From NCBI GenBank assembly GCA_023424355.1, contig JAFAEA010000019.1, positions 1 to 15,431 on the forward strand: 15,431 bases of DNA, in the 5' to 3' direction. Numbering within the stretch: position 1 is the stretch's first letter; every line of letters begins with the position of its first letter. Below are positions 1-7,164 of this stretch, one piece after another. A program made the translations under genes and the position numbers. The notes beneath the pieces are model-generated. The model did no database searches. It was not told the origin of the DNA and saw nothing but the letters and a program-made list of their open reading frames with translations. The DNA comes from Chloroflexota bacterium. Lineage in GTDB: Bacteria; Chloroflexota; Chloroflexia; Thermomicrobiales; UBA6265.

Positions 1-562
1 AGATTGTGAGAATCAGCAGAACGGTGATGGGTATGAACACCAATTGCCAGTGATCGGATACGCTCACAAGCAATCCAGAGAAGAATCGACCGCTGAAGCC
101 GCCAAATGCGGCACCCGCAAGGTAGACGGTATTTATGCGAACCGCGATTTGGGCGGGGAACTCTTCGGCCATATAGGCCACGGTCACAGCCGAGACGAAC
201 GGGATCCCGATACCCTGAATCGCGCGCAGCACCAGCAACAGCGGGAACGGTGGCGAAAGTGAGCAGAGCACCGTGGCGACGATCATCAGTGCCAGTGTGT
301 AGAGAATGATGCGCTTGCGTCCAAGGTGATCTGAGATTGCACCGGCAATGGGAGCAACCATCGCTACGCCAAAGGTGGTGGCGCTGATGGTCCACGCGGC
401 GGCGGCCGTGCTTACTCCAGCCCAATCGGCGATGTGACCGAGAATCGGCTGGGTAGTGTACAGGTTGAGAAGAACCACGACACCCAGCAGAAACACCGCG
501 ATCCAGACACCTGGTCCCGTCGCAGTGTTGGGTTGTGATGATGCATGAGTATTTGCCGCCAT
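1..562 (-). CDS. MFS transporter, N-terminal half (3' end outside window)
   Basis: The reverse strand reads in one open frame from ATG at 562 to the window edge, giving about 187 residues and no stop. The first residues are MAANTHASSQPNTATG, then a hydrophobic helix (about 18-38, IAVFLLGVVVLLNLYTTQPI). The signature DHLGRKR follows between helices 2 and 3, and further helices come after it. This is the typical start of a 12-helix major facilitator drug/arabinose-efflux type permease (YnfM-like by feel). It lies 32 bases downstream of the transglutaminase-like gene and appears to be the third gene of the MerR-led operon, so drug or metabolite export under MerR control is the natural inference. 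There is no clear SD, and the start codon sits in one arm of a perfect 12-bp inverted repeat. The substrate cannot be read from this part. Confidence 0.87.
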   Translation of the reverse strand, partial: MAANTHASSQPNTATGPGVWIAVFLLGVVVLLNLYTTQPILGHIADWAGVSTAAAAWTISATTFGVAMVAPIAGAISDHLGRKRIILYTLALMIVATVLCSLSPPFPLLLVLRAIQGIGIPFVSAVTVAYMAEEFPAQIAVRINTVYLAGAAFGGFSGRFFSGLLVSVSDHWQLVFIPITVLLILTI

Positions 563-583
563 GGAGTCAGTATGGCGGCAAAT
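551..583 (-). repeat. Perfect 12-bp inverted repeat spanning the MFS start codon
   Basis: The arms ATTTGCCGCCAT (551-562) and ATGGCGGCAAAT (572-583) are exact reverse complements with a 9-base loop. On the coding (minus) strand the downstream arm contains the ATG and codons 2-4 of the MFS gene. The upstream arm lies in the short gap after the transglutaminase-like stop. In mRNA the start would be buried in a strong stem. No U-tract follows, so this is not a classic intrinsic terminator. A translational gate, an intercistronic processing site or a protein operator are all possible. Confidence 0.7.
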
Positions 584-594
584 CTGGGAATCGC

Positions 595-1476
595 CTATGC
601 CTGCCGCAAGGTGACCTGAACTGGCCCGAGCTCCTGCTGGAAGCTGGTGATCGTTTCCGGCACGCGGAACTCCGGCATCGCGAAGAACCGTTGGTACTCA
701 GCGAGCGTTGTGGACGATGCGACCTGATCGAGGAGTTCGGCACCGCTCTCACTAACCGTGTCTTCGTCCATACCCCAGACATCCCAAAGGATCATTTCGT
801 GGCTGTTCAACGCAGCCAGATCGAGGATGGTGTTGTGCCAAAGATATGGCACGCCGCGCAGATTCGCCTCGTCGATATCCGGGTGTACGACGAACGTCTC
901 GGCGTCGCGAGAACCATCGCGCGTATCGCGCCAGGCATCGAAGCCGCTGAGGAAGATTTCGCGCGAGATATCCAGCGGATCCACCAGCGTGCCATCGGCG
1001 AGATTCCAGGAATCGCGCAACTCGGGATCGACGAGTCGCCAACGCTGTTCGCTCTCATCCCAAATCTCGGCGATAGTGTGATCGATCCACCAGCCTTCCA
1101 TGAAGTAGCCAGAGAACCCTACCCGACTACGAGCGGCGAAGCCATGATGTCGCGCCAGTGAAACGAACAGCAGCGCCCAATCCCGACAGCAACCAACGAT
1201 TCGATCCTTCGCCTCTCGGGTTTCACCAGGTGTGATCGCCTTGTACGACGCAGCGCACGCAAGCAGATCGGAGGCGTAGCGAAGGTTCACCTCGGAGATG
1301 CGATCCGGTGCGATGCCATTTTCGGCCCAATCGCCATCGCCACGGTAATGGAACAGCAATGGGGTGATGGCAGCTTTCATTGCCGGGATGGTGGGTTCCA
1401 CGCCATCCCAAAGCTCGGAGAACTGCCCCGGATGAGTGAATACCGACTGCTGACGATAGAAATCGAGTTCGTTCAT
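595..1476 (-). CDS. Transglutaminase-like domain protein
   Basis: This 293-residue protein has a transglutaminase-like (papain-fold) core. The motif GCCRDWALLFVSLAR (about 95-109) gives a nucleophile Cys97, followed by GFAARSRVGFSGYF. WIDHTIAEIWD supplies His123, and RWRLVDPE supplies Asp140, completing a Cys-His-Asp triad in the usual order. There is no signal peptide or membrane helix, so it is probably cytosolic. The family includes proteases and amidases as well as crosslinking enzymes; the substrate here is unknown. I chose ATG 1476 because AGGAGAAG lies about 7 bases upstream and the longer reading frame (to 1737) only shadows the merR gene. The start follows the merR stop by one base, so the two are almost certainly co-translated. 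Presence between a BmrR-type regulator and an efflux pump suggests a role in handling the compound sensed, but this is inference. Confidence 0.88.
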   Translation of the reverse strand: MNELDFYRQQSVFTHPGQFSELWDGVEPTIPAMKAAITPLLFHYRGDGDWAENGIAPDRISEVNLRYASDLLACAASYKAITPGETREAKDRIVGCCRDWALLFVSLARHHGFAARSRVGFSGYFMEGWWIDHTIAEIWDESEQRWRLVDPELRDSWNLADGTLVDPLDISREIFLSGFDAWRDTRDGSRDAETFVVHPDIDEANLRGVPYLWHNTILDLAALNSHEMILWDVWGMDEDTVSESGAELLDQVASSTTLAEYQRFFAMPEFRVPETITSFQQELGPVQVTLRQA

Positions 1477-1477
1477 T

Positions 1478-2308
1478 TCATACTTCTCCTGTGATTTGGA
1501 TGGGGATCGCCACATCGCACACGAGTGAATCGTGGGCAGCAGTGACGAACTCCTCCAGGTAGATTTCGCGAGGGGGTCCAGAAACGGTGTAGCCATTCGC
1601 GGCGATCCACTGGCGCAGCGCCTGATAGACCTGCAGAATCTGGGGAAATGCCACCTGGTGTTTCTGCAAGGTGATGAACGCCTGGGAGTGGCTCGCTTCG
1701 GTTCGGATTTCCTCTCCGATATCAGCATGGGGATCATCCGGGATCGAAACGCGAACTTCTACCGGTCCATCGCTATCGAAATCGACCGTACCGAAGAACA
1801 CCACTGTCGGGTATCCCTTTGAGCCTCCCAGGTTTTCTGCCTGTTTCACAAGCTCGCTGGTGGCACTACCGATGAATGACGGCAACTCCGGACCGTGAAC
1901 ATGGCTCTTGCGAGCAATGAACGTCGACTGCGGAACTGTTCGCACGTCAATCTCGTAATCGCCAGAGCCGCCAGACTCCTCCCAGATGCCGCTGCGAATA
2001 AAGCGAAGCAAATCGCGACGCGCGCTGAATTGTGCCTCCTCCTCTTCCCACCAATCAGTCAACAGATCCGATCTCGTATCCGGATTCTGCAGAATCAATG
2101 AGATTCGCGCGAGTGGAACATCCAGTTTGCGTAGCAATGAAATCAGCCTCGCCGATGCCAGCTGCGATTCGCCATAGCAGCGATAGCCGCTGGTTGCATC
2201 GGTGCGCTCCGGTCGCAGCAGTCCCATCTCGTCGTAGAGGCGAAGAGCCTTGACGGAGAGCAACGATCTGCGCGCGAATGCGCTGATACTCATTTCATCG
2301 CTTCTCAC
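1478..2308 (-). CDS. MerR-family regulator with GyrI/BmrR-like effector domain
   Basis: The N-terminus is a MerR winged helix: SISAFARRS, LSVKALRLYDEMGLLRPERTD and SGYRCYGESQL, then a helical linker rich in charged residues. The C-terminal half (about 115-276) is a GyrI/AraC-effector-like ligand domain, including PTVVFFGTV, VEVRVSIP and the family tail GPPREIYLEEF. This architecture matches BmrR-type sensors of lipophilic or cationic compounds, which activate efflux genes from promoters with long spacers. I chose GTG 2308 (276 residues) because AGGAGG lies 7 bases upstream. ATG 2293 (271 residues, starting MSISAF) has a weaker GAGAAG and is the alternative. The gene is first in an operon with the transglutaminase-like and MFS genes and has a fitting MerR-type operator just upstream, so autoregulation is likely. 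Confidence 0.92.
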   Translation of the reverse strand: MRSDEMSISAFARRSLLSVKALRLYDEMGLLRPERTDATSGYRCYGESQLASARLISLLRKLDVPLARISLILQNPDTRSDLLTDWWEEEEAQFSARRDLLRFIRSGIWEESGGSGDYEIDVRTVPQSTFIARKSHVHGPELPSFIGSATSELVKQAENLGGSKGYPTVVFFGTVDFDSDGPVEVRVSIPDDPHADIGEEIRTEASHSQAFITLQKHQVAFPQILQVYQALRQWIAANGYTVSGPPREIYLEEFVTAAHDSLVCDVAIPIQITGEV

Positions 2309-2321
2309 CGAACCTCCTCCT

Positions 2322-2340
2322 GGCGGCACCGTTTGCCGCC
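2322..2340 (-). other. 5'-leader hairpin just upstream of the merR SD
   Basis: On the minus strand GGCGGCA, a loop of 5 (AACGG), and TGCCGCC form a perfect 7-bp GC-rich stem. It falls between the predicted transcription start (about 2343) and the SD AGGAGG (2321-2316). The stem would sit at the very 5' end of the mRNA, leaving the SD free. It could stabilise the transcript or tune initiation. This is sequence-based only. Confidence 0.45.
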
Positions 2341-2349
2341 GCTGGATGC

Positions 2350-2380
2350 ACTATGGGGTCTCCCCAAGGGGGAGAGTCAA
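2350..2380 (-). promoter_or_regulatory. MerR-type promoter/operator with 19-bp spacer
   Basis: On the minus strand the -35 is TTGACT (2380-2375) and the -10 is CATAGT (2355-2350), separated by exactly 19 bp (2356-2374). The spacer carries the perfect dyad TCTCCCC-N3-GGGGAGA (2359-2375). MerR-family activators characteristically bind a dyad in an overlong 19-20 bp spacer and untwist it. The match to the downstream merR gene makes autoactivation of the operon likely. The -35 overlaps the comM stop codon (2379-2377). Confidence 0.8.
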
Positions 2381-3900
2381 GCTTCGGTCTGGCGCGGACG
2401 GTACTGCAGCGCTTCGGCAACGTGTTGCGGCTGAACAGCATCGCTGGCGGCGAGATCGGCAATGGTGCGCGAAAGTTTCAACACCCGGTGATAGGCGCGT
2501 GCACTGAGGCTGAGCTGTCGAACAGCGGTGCGGATAAGTTGCTCGCCCTTGTCATCCAGCCGCGCGTACTGCTGCACTTCCTTTGGTCCCATATCGGCAT
2601 TGGTTTGGTGACCCGTGTTCCGGTATCGCCTCGCCTGCACGGCCCTGGCCGCTTCGACCCGTTCCCTGATATCGGCCGAATGCTCACCTGCTCGCCGATC
2701 GGCAAGCTGCTCGTAATCGATACGCGGTACTTCGAGGTGGATATCGATTCGGTCCAATAACGGGCCGCTGATCTTCTTCTGATAGCGCTGAATCTGATGC
2801 TGACTGCAGCGGCATTCCCGCACAGGATCGCCATAGAATCCGCATGGACACGGATTCATGGCTGCTACCAGCGCCACATTTGCCGGAAAACTGATGGATC
2901 CGGATGCCCTCGCGATGGAGACCTTGTGATCCTCCAGCGGCTGACGGAGCACTTCCAGCGCTTGCACATTAAACTCGGGCAGTTCATCCAGAAACAGCAC
3001 GCCCCGATGCGCCAGGCTCAACTCGCCGGGCCGAGGAATCGCTCCGCCTCCCACCAGGCCAACATGGCTCGTTGTGTGATGCGGCGCCCGAAATGGACGC
3101 TCTTTCACCAGAGGCGATTCCGGCGGGAGCAGCCCGCGAATGCTGTAAATGCGCGTGACTTCGAGCGATTCTTCCAGGCTCATCGCTGGCAGGATTCCCG
3201 GAAGGCTGCGGGCCAATAGCGTCTTGCCGGAGCCCGGAGGTCCACTCATGATCAGATTGTGGCCACCAGCGGCCGCGACTTCCATGCCTCGTTTGACGTG
3301 TTCCTGTCCCTTAATATCAGCGAAATCGATGAGTGAGGGATCATTGGGATAGGCGAACGCATCCACATCACTCTGCATCACCTGGATTTCGCTATCGCCC
3401 TGAAGATGATCGACCAGTTGTGTGAGAGTACTGACAGGATAGACGTCTACTCCATCGATCAACGACGCCTCGGGCGCGTCGATAGCAGGTACGAATGCGC
3501 GCTTGAGCCCCTTCTCGGCTGCCATCGACATCATGCTGATGATGCCCGGAGTGTGGCGCAATTCGCCATCGAGCGAGAGTTCGCCAACGATTAGCGCATC
3601 TTCCACATTCGCGAGAACCTGTCCGCTGGCAATGAGAATGCCAACAGCGATCGGTAGATCGTAAGTCGGGCCCGCCTTGCGAATATCGGCGGGTGCCAGA
3701 TTGATAGTGATGCGGCCAGTCGGAATTTTTCCGCCGCTGTTGCGAATGGCAGAACGCACGCGCTCCCGACTCTCCTGCACAGCAGTATCCGGCAGACCTA
3801 CGATTACCACTCCCGGCTGTCCCTCGGATCGGTCTACCTCAACCTCAATGAGGACACCATCCAACCCGACCACAGCACAACTGTTGACCTTGGTAAGCAC
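2377..3900 (-). CDS. comM: ComM/YifB-family Mg chelatase-like AAA+ ATPase
   Basis: This 507-residue protein has the three family parts. The N-terminal domain (1-170, beginning MLTKVNSCAVVGLDG, with PTYDLPIAVGIL) has the ChlI-like fold. The AAA+ core has Walker A GPPGSGKT (220-227), RAPHHTTSHVGLVGGG and Walker B VLFLDELPEF (301-310). The C-terminal lid domain ends with AYHRVLKLSRTIADL. The NPCPCGFYGDP...CRC motif, with Cys351, 353, 363 and 365, is typical of the family. ComM is a hexameric helicase that promotes branch migration during natural transformation in some Gram-negatives. The family is far more widespread than competence, so transformation in this organism is not implied. The start is GTG 3900 with AGGAG 7 bases upstream. 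The stop TGA (2379-2377) lies inside the -35 of the merR promoter. No competence genes are adjacent. Confidence 0.95.
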   Translation of the reverse strand: MLTKVNSCAVVGLDGVLIEVEVDRSEGQPGVVIVGLPDTAVQESRERVRSAIRNSGGKIPTGRITINLAPADIRKAGPTYDLPIAVGILIASGQVLANVEDALIVGELSLDGELRHTPGIISMMSMAAEKGLKRAFVPAIDAPEASLIDGVDVYPVSTLTQLVDHLQGDSEIQVMQSDVDAFAYPNDPSLIDFADIKGQEHVKRGMEVAAAGGHNLIMSGPPGSGKTLLARSLPGILPAMSLEESLEVTRIYSIRGLLPPESPLVKERPFRAPHHTTSHVGLVGGGAIPRPGELSLAHRGVLFLDELPEFNVQALEVLRQPLEDHKVSIARASGSISFPANVALVAAMNPCPCGFYGDPVRECRCSQHQIQRYQKKISGPLLDRIDIHLEVPRIDYEQLADRRAGEHSADIRERVEAARAVQARRYRNTGHQTNADMGPKEVQQYARLDDKGEQLIRTAVRQLSLSARAYHRVLKLSRTIADLAASDAVQPQHVAEALQYRPRQTEA

Positions 3901-3969
3901 GCGCGATCTCCTGCTATTTGTGGCCGATTCTGCGGCACATGGGTTTGGCTAATCTCAATGAACTGTAGC

Positions 3970-3975
3970 ATTATA
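3970..3975 (-). promoter_or_regulatory. Candidate -10 element for comM
   Basis: A perfect TATAAT reads on the minus strand about 70 bases upstream of the comM GTG, in the 132-base divergent gap between comM and the DUF983 gene. I see no good -35 at 16-18 bp. The gap otherwise holds the two ribosome sites and an orphan AGGAGG at 3977-3982 on the plus strand. Confidence 0.35.
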
Positions 3976-4032
3976 TAGGAGGAACTTTGCAATGCTCGTT
4001 CGCAGCAAGTTCACCGTATTTCAGGAGCCAGG

Positions 4033-4458
4033 ATGTCCGCTACTTATCCCAACACACCGAATCAATCCACCAACGGAGTCGCACGTGCCGTCAAAGGCGT
4101 TTCGCGTGCGTTGTTGCGGCATTGTCCGCTGTGTGGAAGTGGCGATATCTTCGAGAACTGGTTCACATTGAAAAAGCAGTGCCCTGGTTGCGGTTCCATA
4201 TTCGAACCGGAAGATGGTTACATGCTGGGTTCCTACGTTGTGAACCTTGGTGTCACTGCCCTAATTGGTGTGCTCTTCGCGTTCAGCGTGGTGTTTGGCA
4301 CCGATCTGGATGTCGTGACTCTGCAGATTGCCGCTGTGATTCTGGTGGTTGGGTTCCCGATCTTCTTCTACGGATATGCCCAACTCATCTGGATATGCAT
4401 CGATCTTCTATTCAATACCGCATACAAGTTCGACCCTTCCCGCACACGCCATACCTAG
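4033..4458 (+). CDS. DUF983 zinc-ribbon membrane protein
   Basis: This 141-residue protein has a cytosolic N-terminal part with two CxxC knuckles, CPLCG (Cys31, Cys34) and CPGCG (Cys50, Cys53), likely a zinc ribbon. Between and after them lie FENWF and FEPEDGYMLGSY. Two or three hydrophobic helices follow (about 65-88 and 96-125). This is the standard DUF983 layout, and the family has no established function. Start ATG 4033 is supported by CAGGAG about 7 bases upstream. It is divergent from comM and stands 95 bases before hisG on the same strand, so it may be co-transcribed with or separate from the his genes. A weak hairpin lies between them. Confidence 0.9.
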   Translation: MSATYPNTPNQSTNGVARAVKGVSRALLRHCPLCGSGDIFENWFTLKKQCPGCGSIFEPEDGYMLGSYVVNLGVTALIGVLFAFSVVFGTDLDVVTLQIAAVILVVGFPIFFYGYAQLIWICIDLLFNTAYKFDPSRTRHT

Positions 4459-4489
4459 GTCGGCGGCGTTGCCTGCGGCAACGGTGACC
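4459..4489 (+). terminator. Weak hairpin after the DUF983 gene
   Basis: CGTTGCC-TGC-GGCAACG (4467-4483) is a perfect 7-bp stem, flanked by GGTC and GACC that may extend it imperfectly. It starts right after the stop codon. There is no U-tract directly behind it (only TTATTT about 12 bases on), so termination is possible but unproven. A GATAAT at 4525-4530 could be a -10 for hisG, but no convincing -35 goes with it. Confidence 0.35.
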
Positions 4490-4553
4490 GGCCCTTATTT
4501 CCCCAGCCCTACACCCGTTGATTCGATAATTCAGGCAACGACAGGATATATCC

Positions 4554-5447
4554 ATGACTTCCGCACGATCCATGATTAATGGCAGTGGTCGGCTCAAGCT
4601 CGCCGTGCAGCGTTCTGGCCGCCTCACCGATAACACTCTCGGTCTCCTCAAGAACATCGGTCTCAGCTTCGAAAGCTACGGCCAGCGTTTGTTCAGCCAG
4701 GCACGCAACTTCCCGCTTTCAATTCTGTACGCCCGCGATGACGATATCGCGGACTACGTGGAACTGGAGACCGTTGATCTCGGTATCGTTGGTCGCAATC
4801 TGGTGCACGAGCAGGAAGCCGATGTGGTGGAGCTGTGTGCTCTTGGGTACGGCTGGTGCCAACTGGTGGTTGCCGTTCCGAACGATTCGGAATTCGAGAA
4901 GCCAGAGGATCTGCTGCACGCACGCATCGCCACCAGCTACCCGGATTCCGCCCGGCGATACTTCGAAAGCCTCGGCGGTTCGCCGGAGATTGTGAAGATC
5001 AGTGGTTCCGTTGAAGTGGCGCCAGCACTCGGCGTGGCGGATGCCATTGTGGAACTCACCGCAACCGGTTCATCCCTGCAACTGAACGATCTCAAGCCGA
5101 TTTACACCATTATCGAAAGTGAAGCGGTACTCATCGCCAACAAGGCTGCGATGGAGGACCCAATCAAGCGGGATGCCATCGATCGGCTAGTGATGCGCAT
5201 TCAGGCAGTCGATGCCGCCAGCAAGTTCAAATACATCATGATGAACGCTCCGGAATCGAAGTTGGCGGACATCCGCGCAGTGCTTCCGGGCCTTAAGGCG
5301 CCAACGGTTGTTCCGTTGGCCGATCCGGGCTTTATTGCCATCCACACAGCAATCCGGGAAGATGAGTTCTGGGAGAAGATCGAGCAGCTTCGCGCCGCCG
5401 GTGCGACCGAGATCCTGGTCTCTGCGCTCGATAAACTGTTGCTGTAA
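4554..5447 (+). CDS. hisG: ATP phosphoribosyltransferase, long form
   Basis: HisG joins ATP and PRPP to make phosphoribosyl-ATP, the first and feedback-controlled step of histidine synthesis. The 297 residues include LKLAVQRSGRL near the start (family KxAxxxxGR), VDLGIVGRNLV (74-84) and VELTATGSSLQLNDL (about 156-170), the phosphate-binding region. An ACT-like regulatory domain follows (about 217-297, with MMNAPESKLADI, LPGLKAPTVVPLADPGF and EILVSALDKLL). The C-terminal domain marks the long, HisZ-independent form, which is allosterically inhibited by histidine. ATG 4554 has AGGA about 7 bases upstream; ATG 4572 is a second possibility. It is the first gene of the his operon, 25 bases before hisC. 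Confidence 0.96.
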   Translation: MTSARSMINGSGRLKLAVQRSGRLTDNTLGLLKNIGLSFESYGQRLFSQARNFPLSILYARDDDIADYVELETVDLGIVGRNLVHEQEADVVELCALGYGWCQLVVAVPNDSEFEKPEDLLHARIATSYPDSARRYFESLGGSPEIVKISGSVEVAPALGVADAIVELTATGSSLQLNDLKPIYTIIESEAVLIANKAAMEDPIKRDAIDRLVMRIQAVDAASKFKYIMMNAPESKLADIRAVLPGLKAPTVVPLADPGFIAIHTAIREDEFWEKIEQLRAAGATEILVSALDKLLL

Positions 5448-5472
5448 TACCTTTGTGGAAAGGCCCGGTGTT

Positions 5473-6558
5473 ATGAGTAAGTCGATTGTTGGATATGTTC
5501 GTCCAGAAGTTTCACCGGCTGGTGCCTACAGACTTGCTTCCCGGCAGCAACATCCGGATAGCATCTTTCTCAATCTGAACGAATCGCCCTACCCGCTTTC
5601 ACCGAAAGCGCAGGAGGTGCTGAAATCGTTCGATAGTGGTAACCGCTACCCGGATTTCGCGCAGGTCGAGCTTCGAACGGCCATCGGAAAGTACGTGGGA
5701 TTCGCCCCCGAGCAAATTGCTGTTGGCGCGGGTCTCGACGATGTGTTCGCGATTCTCGCGACGCTTTTCGTCGGCCCCGGCAAGGAAGTGGTGATCTCCG
5801 ATCCCACCTTCGGTGTGTACTCCACCTTTTTCCCGCTGCATGGCGGCAAGGTGGTGAATGTGCCACTTGGCGCTGCACCGGACTTCGCGCTGGATGTGGA
5901 TGGCATCATCGCCACGGTGAACGACAACACCGCGTTCGTGATGGTTTGCAACCCGAACAACCCCACGGGCACGCTCTTTTCGCTGGAAGAAATCGAGCGC
6001 ATCGTGTCCTCGGTGGATTGTCCGGTGGCAATTGATGAAGCCTATGCCGAGTTCAGCGGGATTGATCATCTGGATCTCGCCCGAAAATATGACAACGTCA
6101 TCATTCTGCGCACGCTCAGCAAGTTCGCTGGTCTGGCTGGAATCCGCGTGGGCTATGCGATTTTTCCGGATGAAATGACGCCATACATCACAGCGGCGAT
6201 GCCAGCCTTCGCCAATATTTCCGCACTCAGTGCGCAAATCGGTGTGGCCAGCCTCGAGGATTTGGACTATCTCTCCGCCAATCGTGATGAGCAAGTGGCT
6301 GAGCGTGAACGCGTGACATCGTTGCTCAACGAGATGCCTGGCATCACCGCGTACCCGAGTGCAACAAACTTCGTACTCTTTGATACGCCCGCGGAAGATA
6401 GCACCGCAATTCACGATGCGCTCGCCGAGAAGCATATCTATGTGCGTCGCTATGGTGCCGCAGAATGGGGCCTCGGTGGGCACCTGCGCGTGAGCATCGG
6501 CTTGCCGGACGAAAACACCGCCTTCCTGAACGCGCTCGAAGAAATCCTCGAATCCTGA
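5473..6558 (+). CDS. hisC: Histidinol-phosphate aminotransferase
   Basis: HisC transfers the amino group from glutamate to imidazole-acetol phosphate, using PLP. The 361 residues contain LNLNESPYPLSP near the N-terminus (the typical HisC N-ENP-like motif), CNPNNPTG (159-166), AIDEAYAEF with Asp188, and TLSKFAGLAGIRVGY with the Schiff-base Lys217 and Arg225. HLRVSIG has Arg339, which binds the substrate carboxylate or phosphate. I chose ATG 5473 because it matches the family N-terminus and follows GGAAAGG about 9 bases upstream. The reading frame extends back to 5308, inside hisG, without meaning. The hisG-hisC gap is 25 bases and the hisC-hisB gap 9, so it is in the operon. An antisense open frame across it is a shadow. 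Confidence 0.95.
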   Translation: MSKSIVGYVRPEVSPAGAYRLASRQQHPDSIFLNLNESPYPLSPKAQEVLKSFDSGNRYPDFAQVELRTAIGKYVGFAPEQIAVGAGLDDVFAILATLFVGPGKEVVISDPTFGVYSTFFPLHGGKVVNVPLGAAPDFALDVDGIIATVNDNTAFVMVCNPNNPTGTLFSLEEIERIVSSVDCPVAIDEAYAEFSGIDHLDLARKYDNVIILRTLSKFAGLAGIRVGYAIFPDEMTPYITAAMPAFANISALSAQIGVASLEDLDYLSANRDEQVAERERVTSLLNEMPGITAYPSATNFVLFDTPAEDSTAIHDALAEKHIYVRRYGAAEWGLGGHLRVSIGLPDENTAFLNALEEILES

Positions 6559-6567
6559 GGAGGATCC

Positions 6568-7164
6568 ATGACAACCAGAACCGCAACAATCGATCGCACC
6601 ACTGGTGAGACGTCGATTAAACTGACCCTTACGCTCACCCCCGAAGGTGGTATCACGGCTGATTCCGGAGTGCCATTTCTGGATCACATGGTGCACGCGC
6701 TGTGTAAGCACGCCCGCTGGAGTCTGGAGCTCAAGGCAACAGGCGATGCCGCCATGGATCCACATCACACAGTTGAGGATGTTGGCATCGCTTTTGGCCA
6801 GGCGCTCAAGGCGGCCCTCGGCGATCGTATGGGCATCGATCGCTACGGCAGCGCCTATGCCCCCCTGGATGAAGCGCTGGCGCGAGTTGTCGTTGATGTC
6901 TCCGGACGACCGTTCCTAGAATTCGTAGCCGATATGCCTGAGCCGGTTATCGGAGTCGATTTCGCAGCGAGTCTTGTCGAAGAGTTCTGGCGATCAGTCG
7001 CCATGAATGCTGGCCTCACCATGCACATCGATCTCATTCGGGCACGGAACAGCCACCACGCTGCGGAAGCGATCTTCAAGGCAGCGGCAGTCGCATTGCG
7101 CACTGCCGTAGCGGTGGGAGGTCCGGATGGATCGATTCCGAGCACGAAGGGCATGTTGGGATGA
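6568..7164 (+). CDS. hisB: Imidazoleglycerol-phosphate dehydratase
   Basis: HisB dehydrates imidazole glycerol phosphate to imidazole acetol phosphate with two Mn ions per active site. The 198-residue protein is the stand-alone dehydratase, without the phosphatase domain found in enteric HisB. Metal-binding motifs are clear: FLDHMVHAL (His40), DPHHTVEDVG (His66, His67, Glu70) and NSHHAAEAIFKA (His163, His164, Glu167). GVPFLDH replaces the more usual GIPFLDH, a trivial change. ATG 6568 has GAGGAGG about 5 bases upstream. The stop overlaps the hisH start by 4 bases (ATGA), which implies translational coupling. A separate histidinol-phosphate phosphatase must exist elsewhere. Confidence 0.96.
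   Translation: MTTRTATIDRTTGETSIKLTLTLTPEGGITADSGVPFLDHMVHALCKHARWSLELKATGDAAMDPHHTVEDVGIAFGQALKAALGDRMGIDRYGSAYAPLDEALARVVVDVSGRPFLEFVADMPEPVIGVDFAASLVEEFWRSVAMNAGLTMHIDLIRARNSHHAAEAIFKAAAVALRTAVAVGGPDGSIPSTKGMLG

Noticed and set aside
535..1161. Plus-strand open frame of 208 codons
   Set aside because: It lies opposite the transglutaminase-like gene, which has catalytic motifs and an SD. The plus frame has none.
2353..3219. Plus-strand frames opposite comM
   Set aside because: comM has a complete domain set on the minus strand; these frames have no motif and no supporting start.
4459..4553. Possible his attenuator or T-box leader before hisG
   Set aside because: No His-rich leader peptide, no T-box core, and only one weak hairpin are visible in the 95-base gap.
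5599..6768. Long antisense open frame (389 codons) across hisC and hisB
   Set aside because: It is the opposite-strand shadow of clearly recognised genes, has no family signature, and is a common effect of codon bias.
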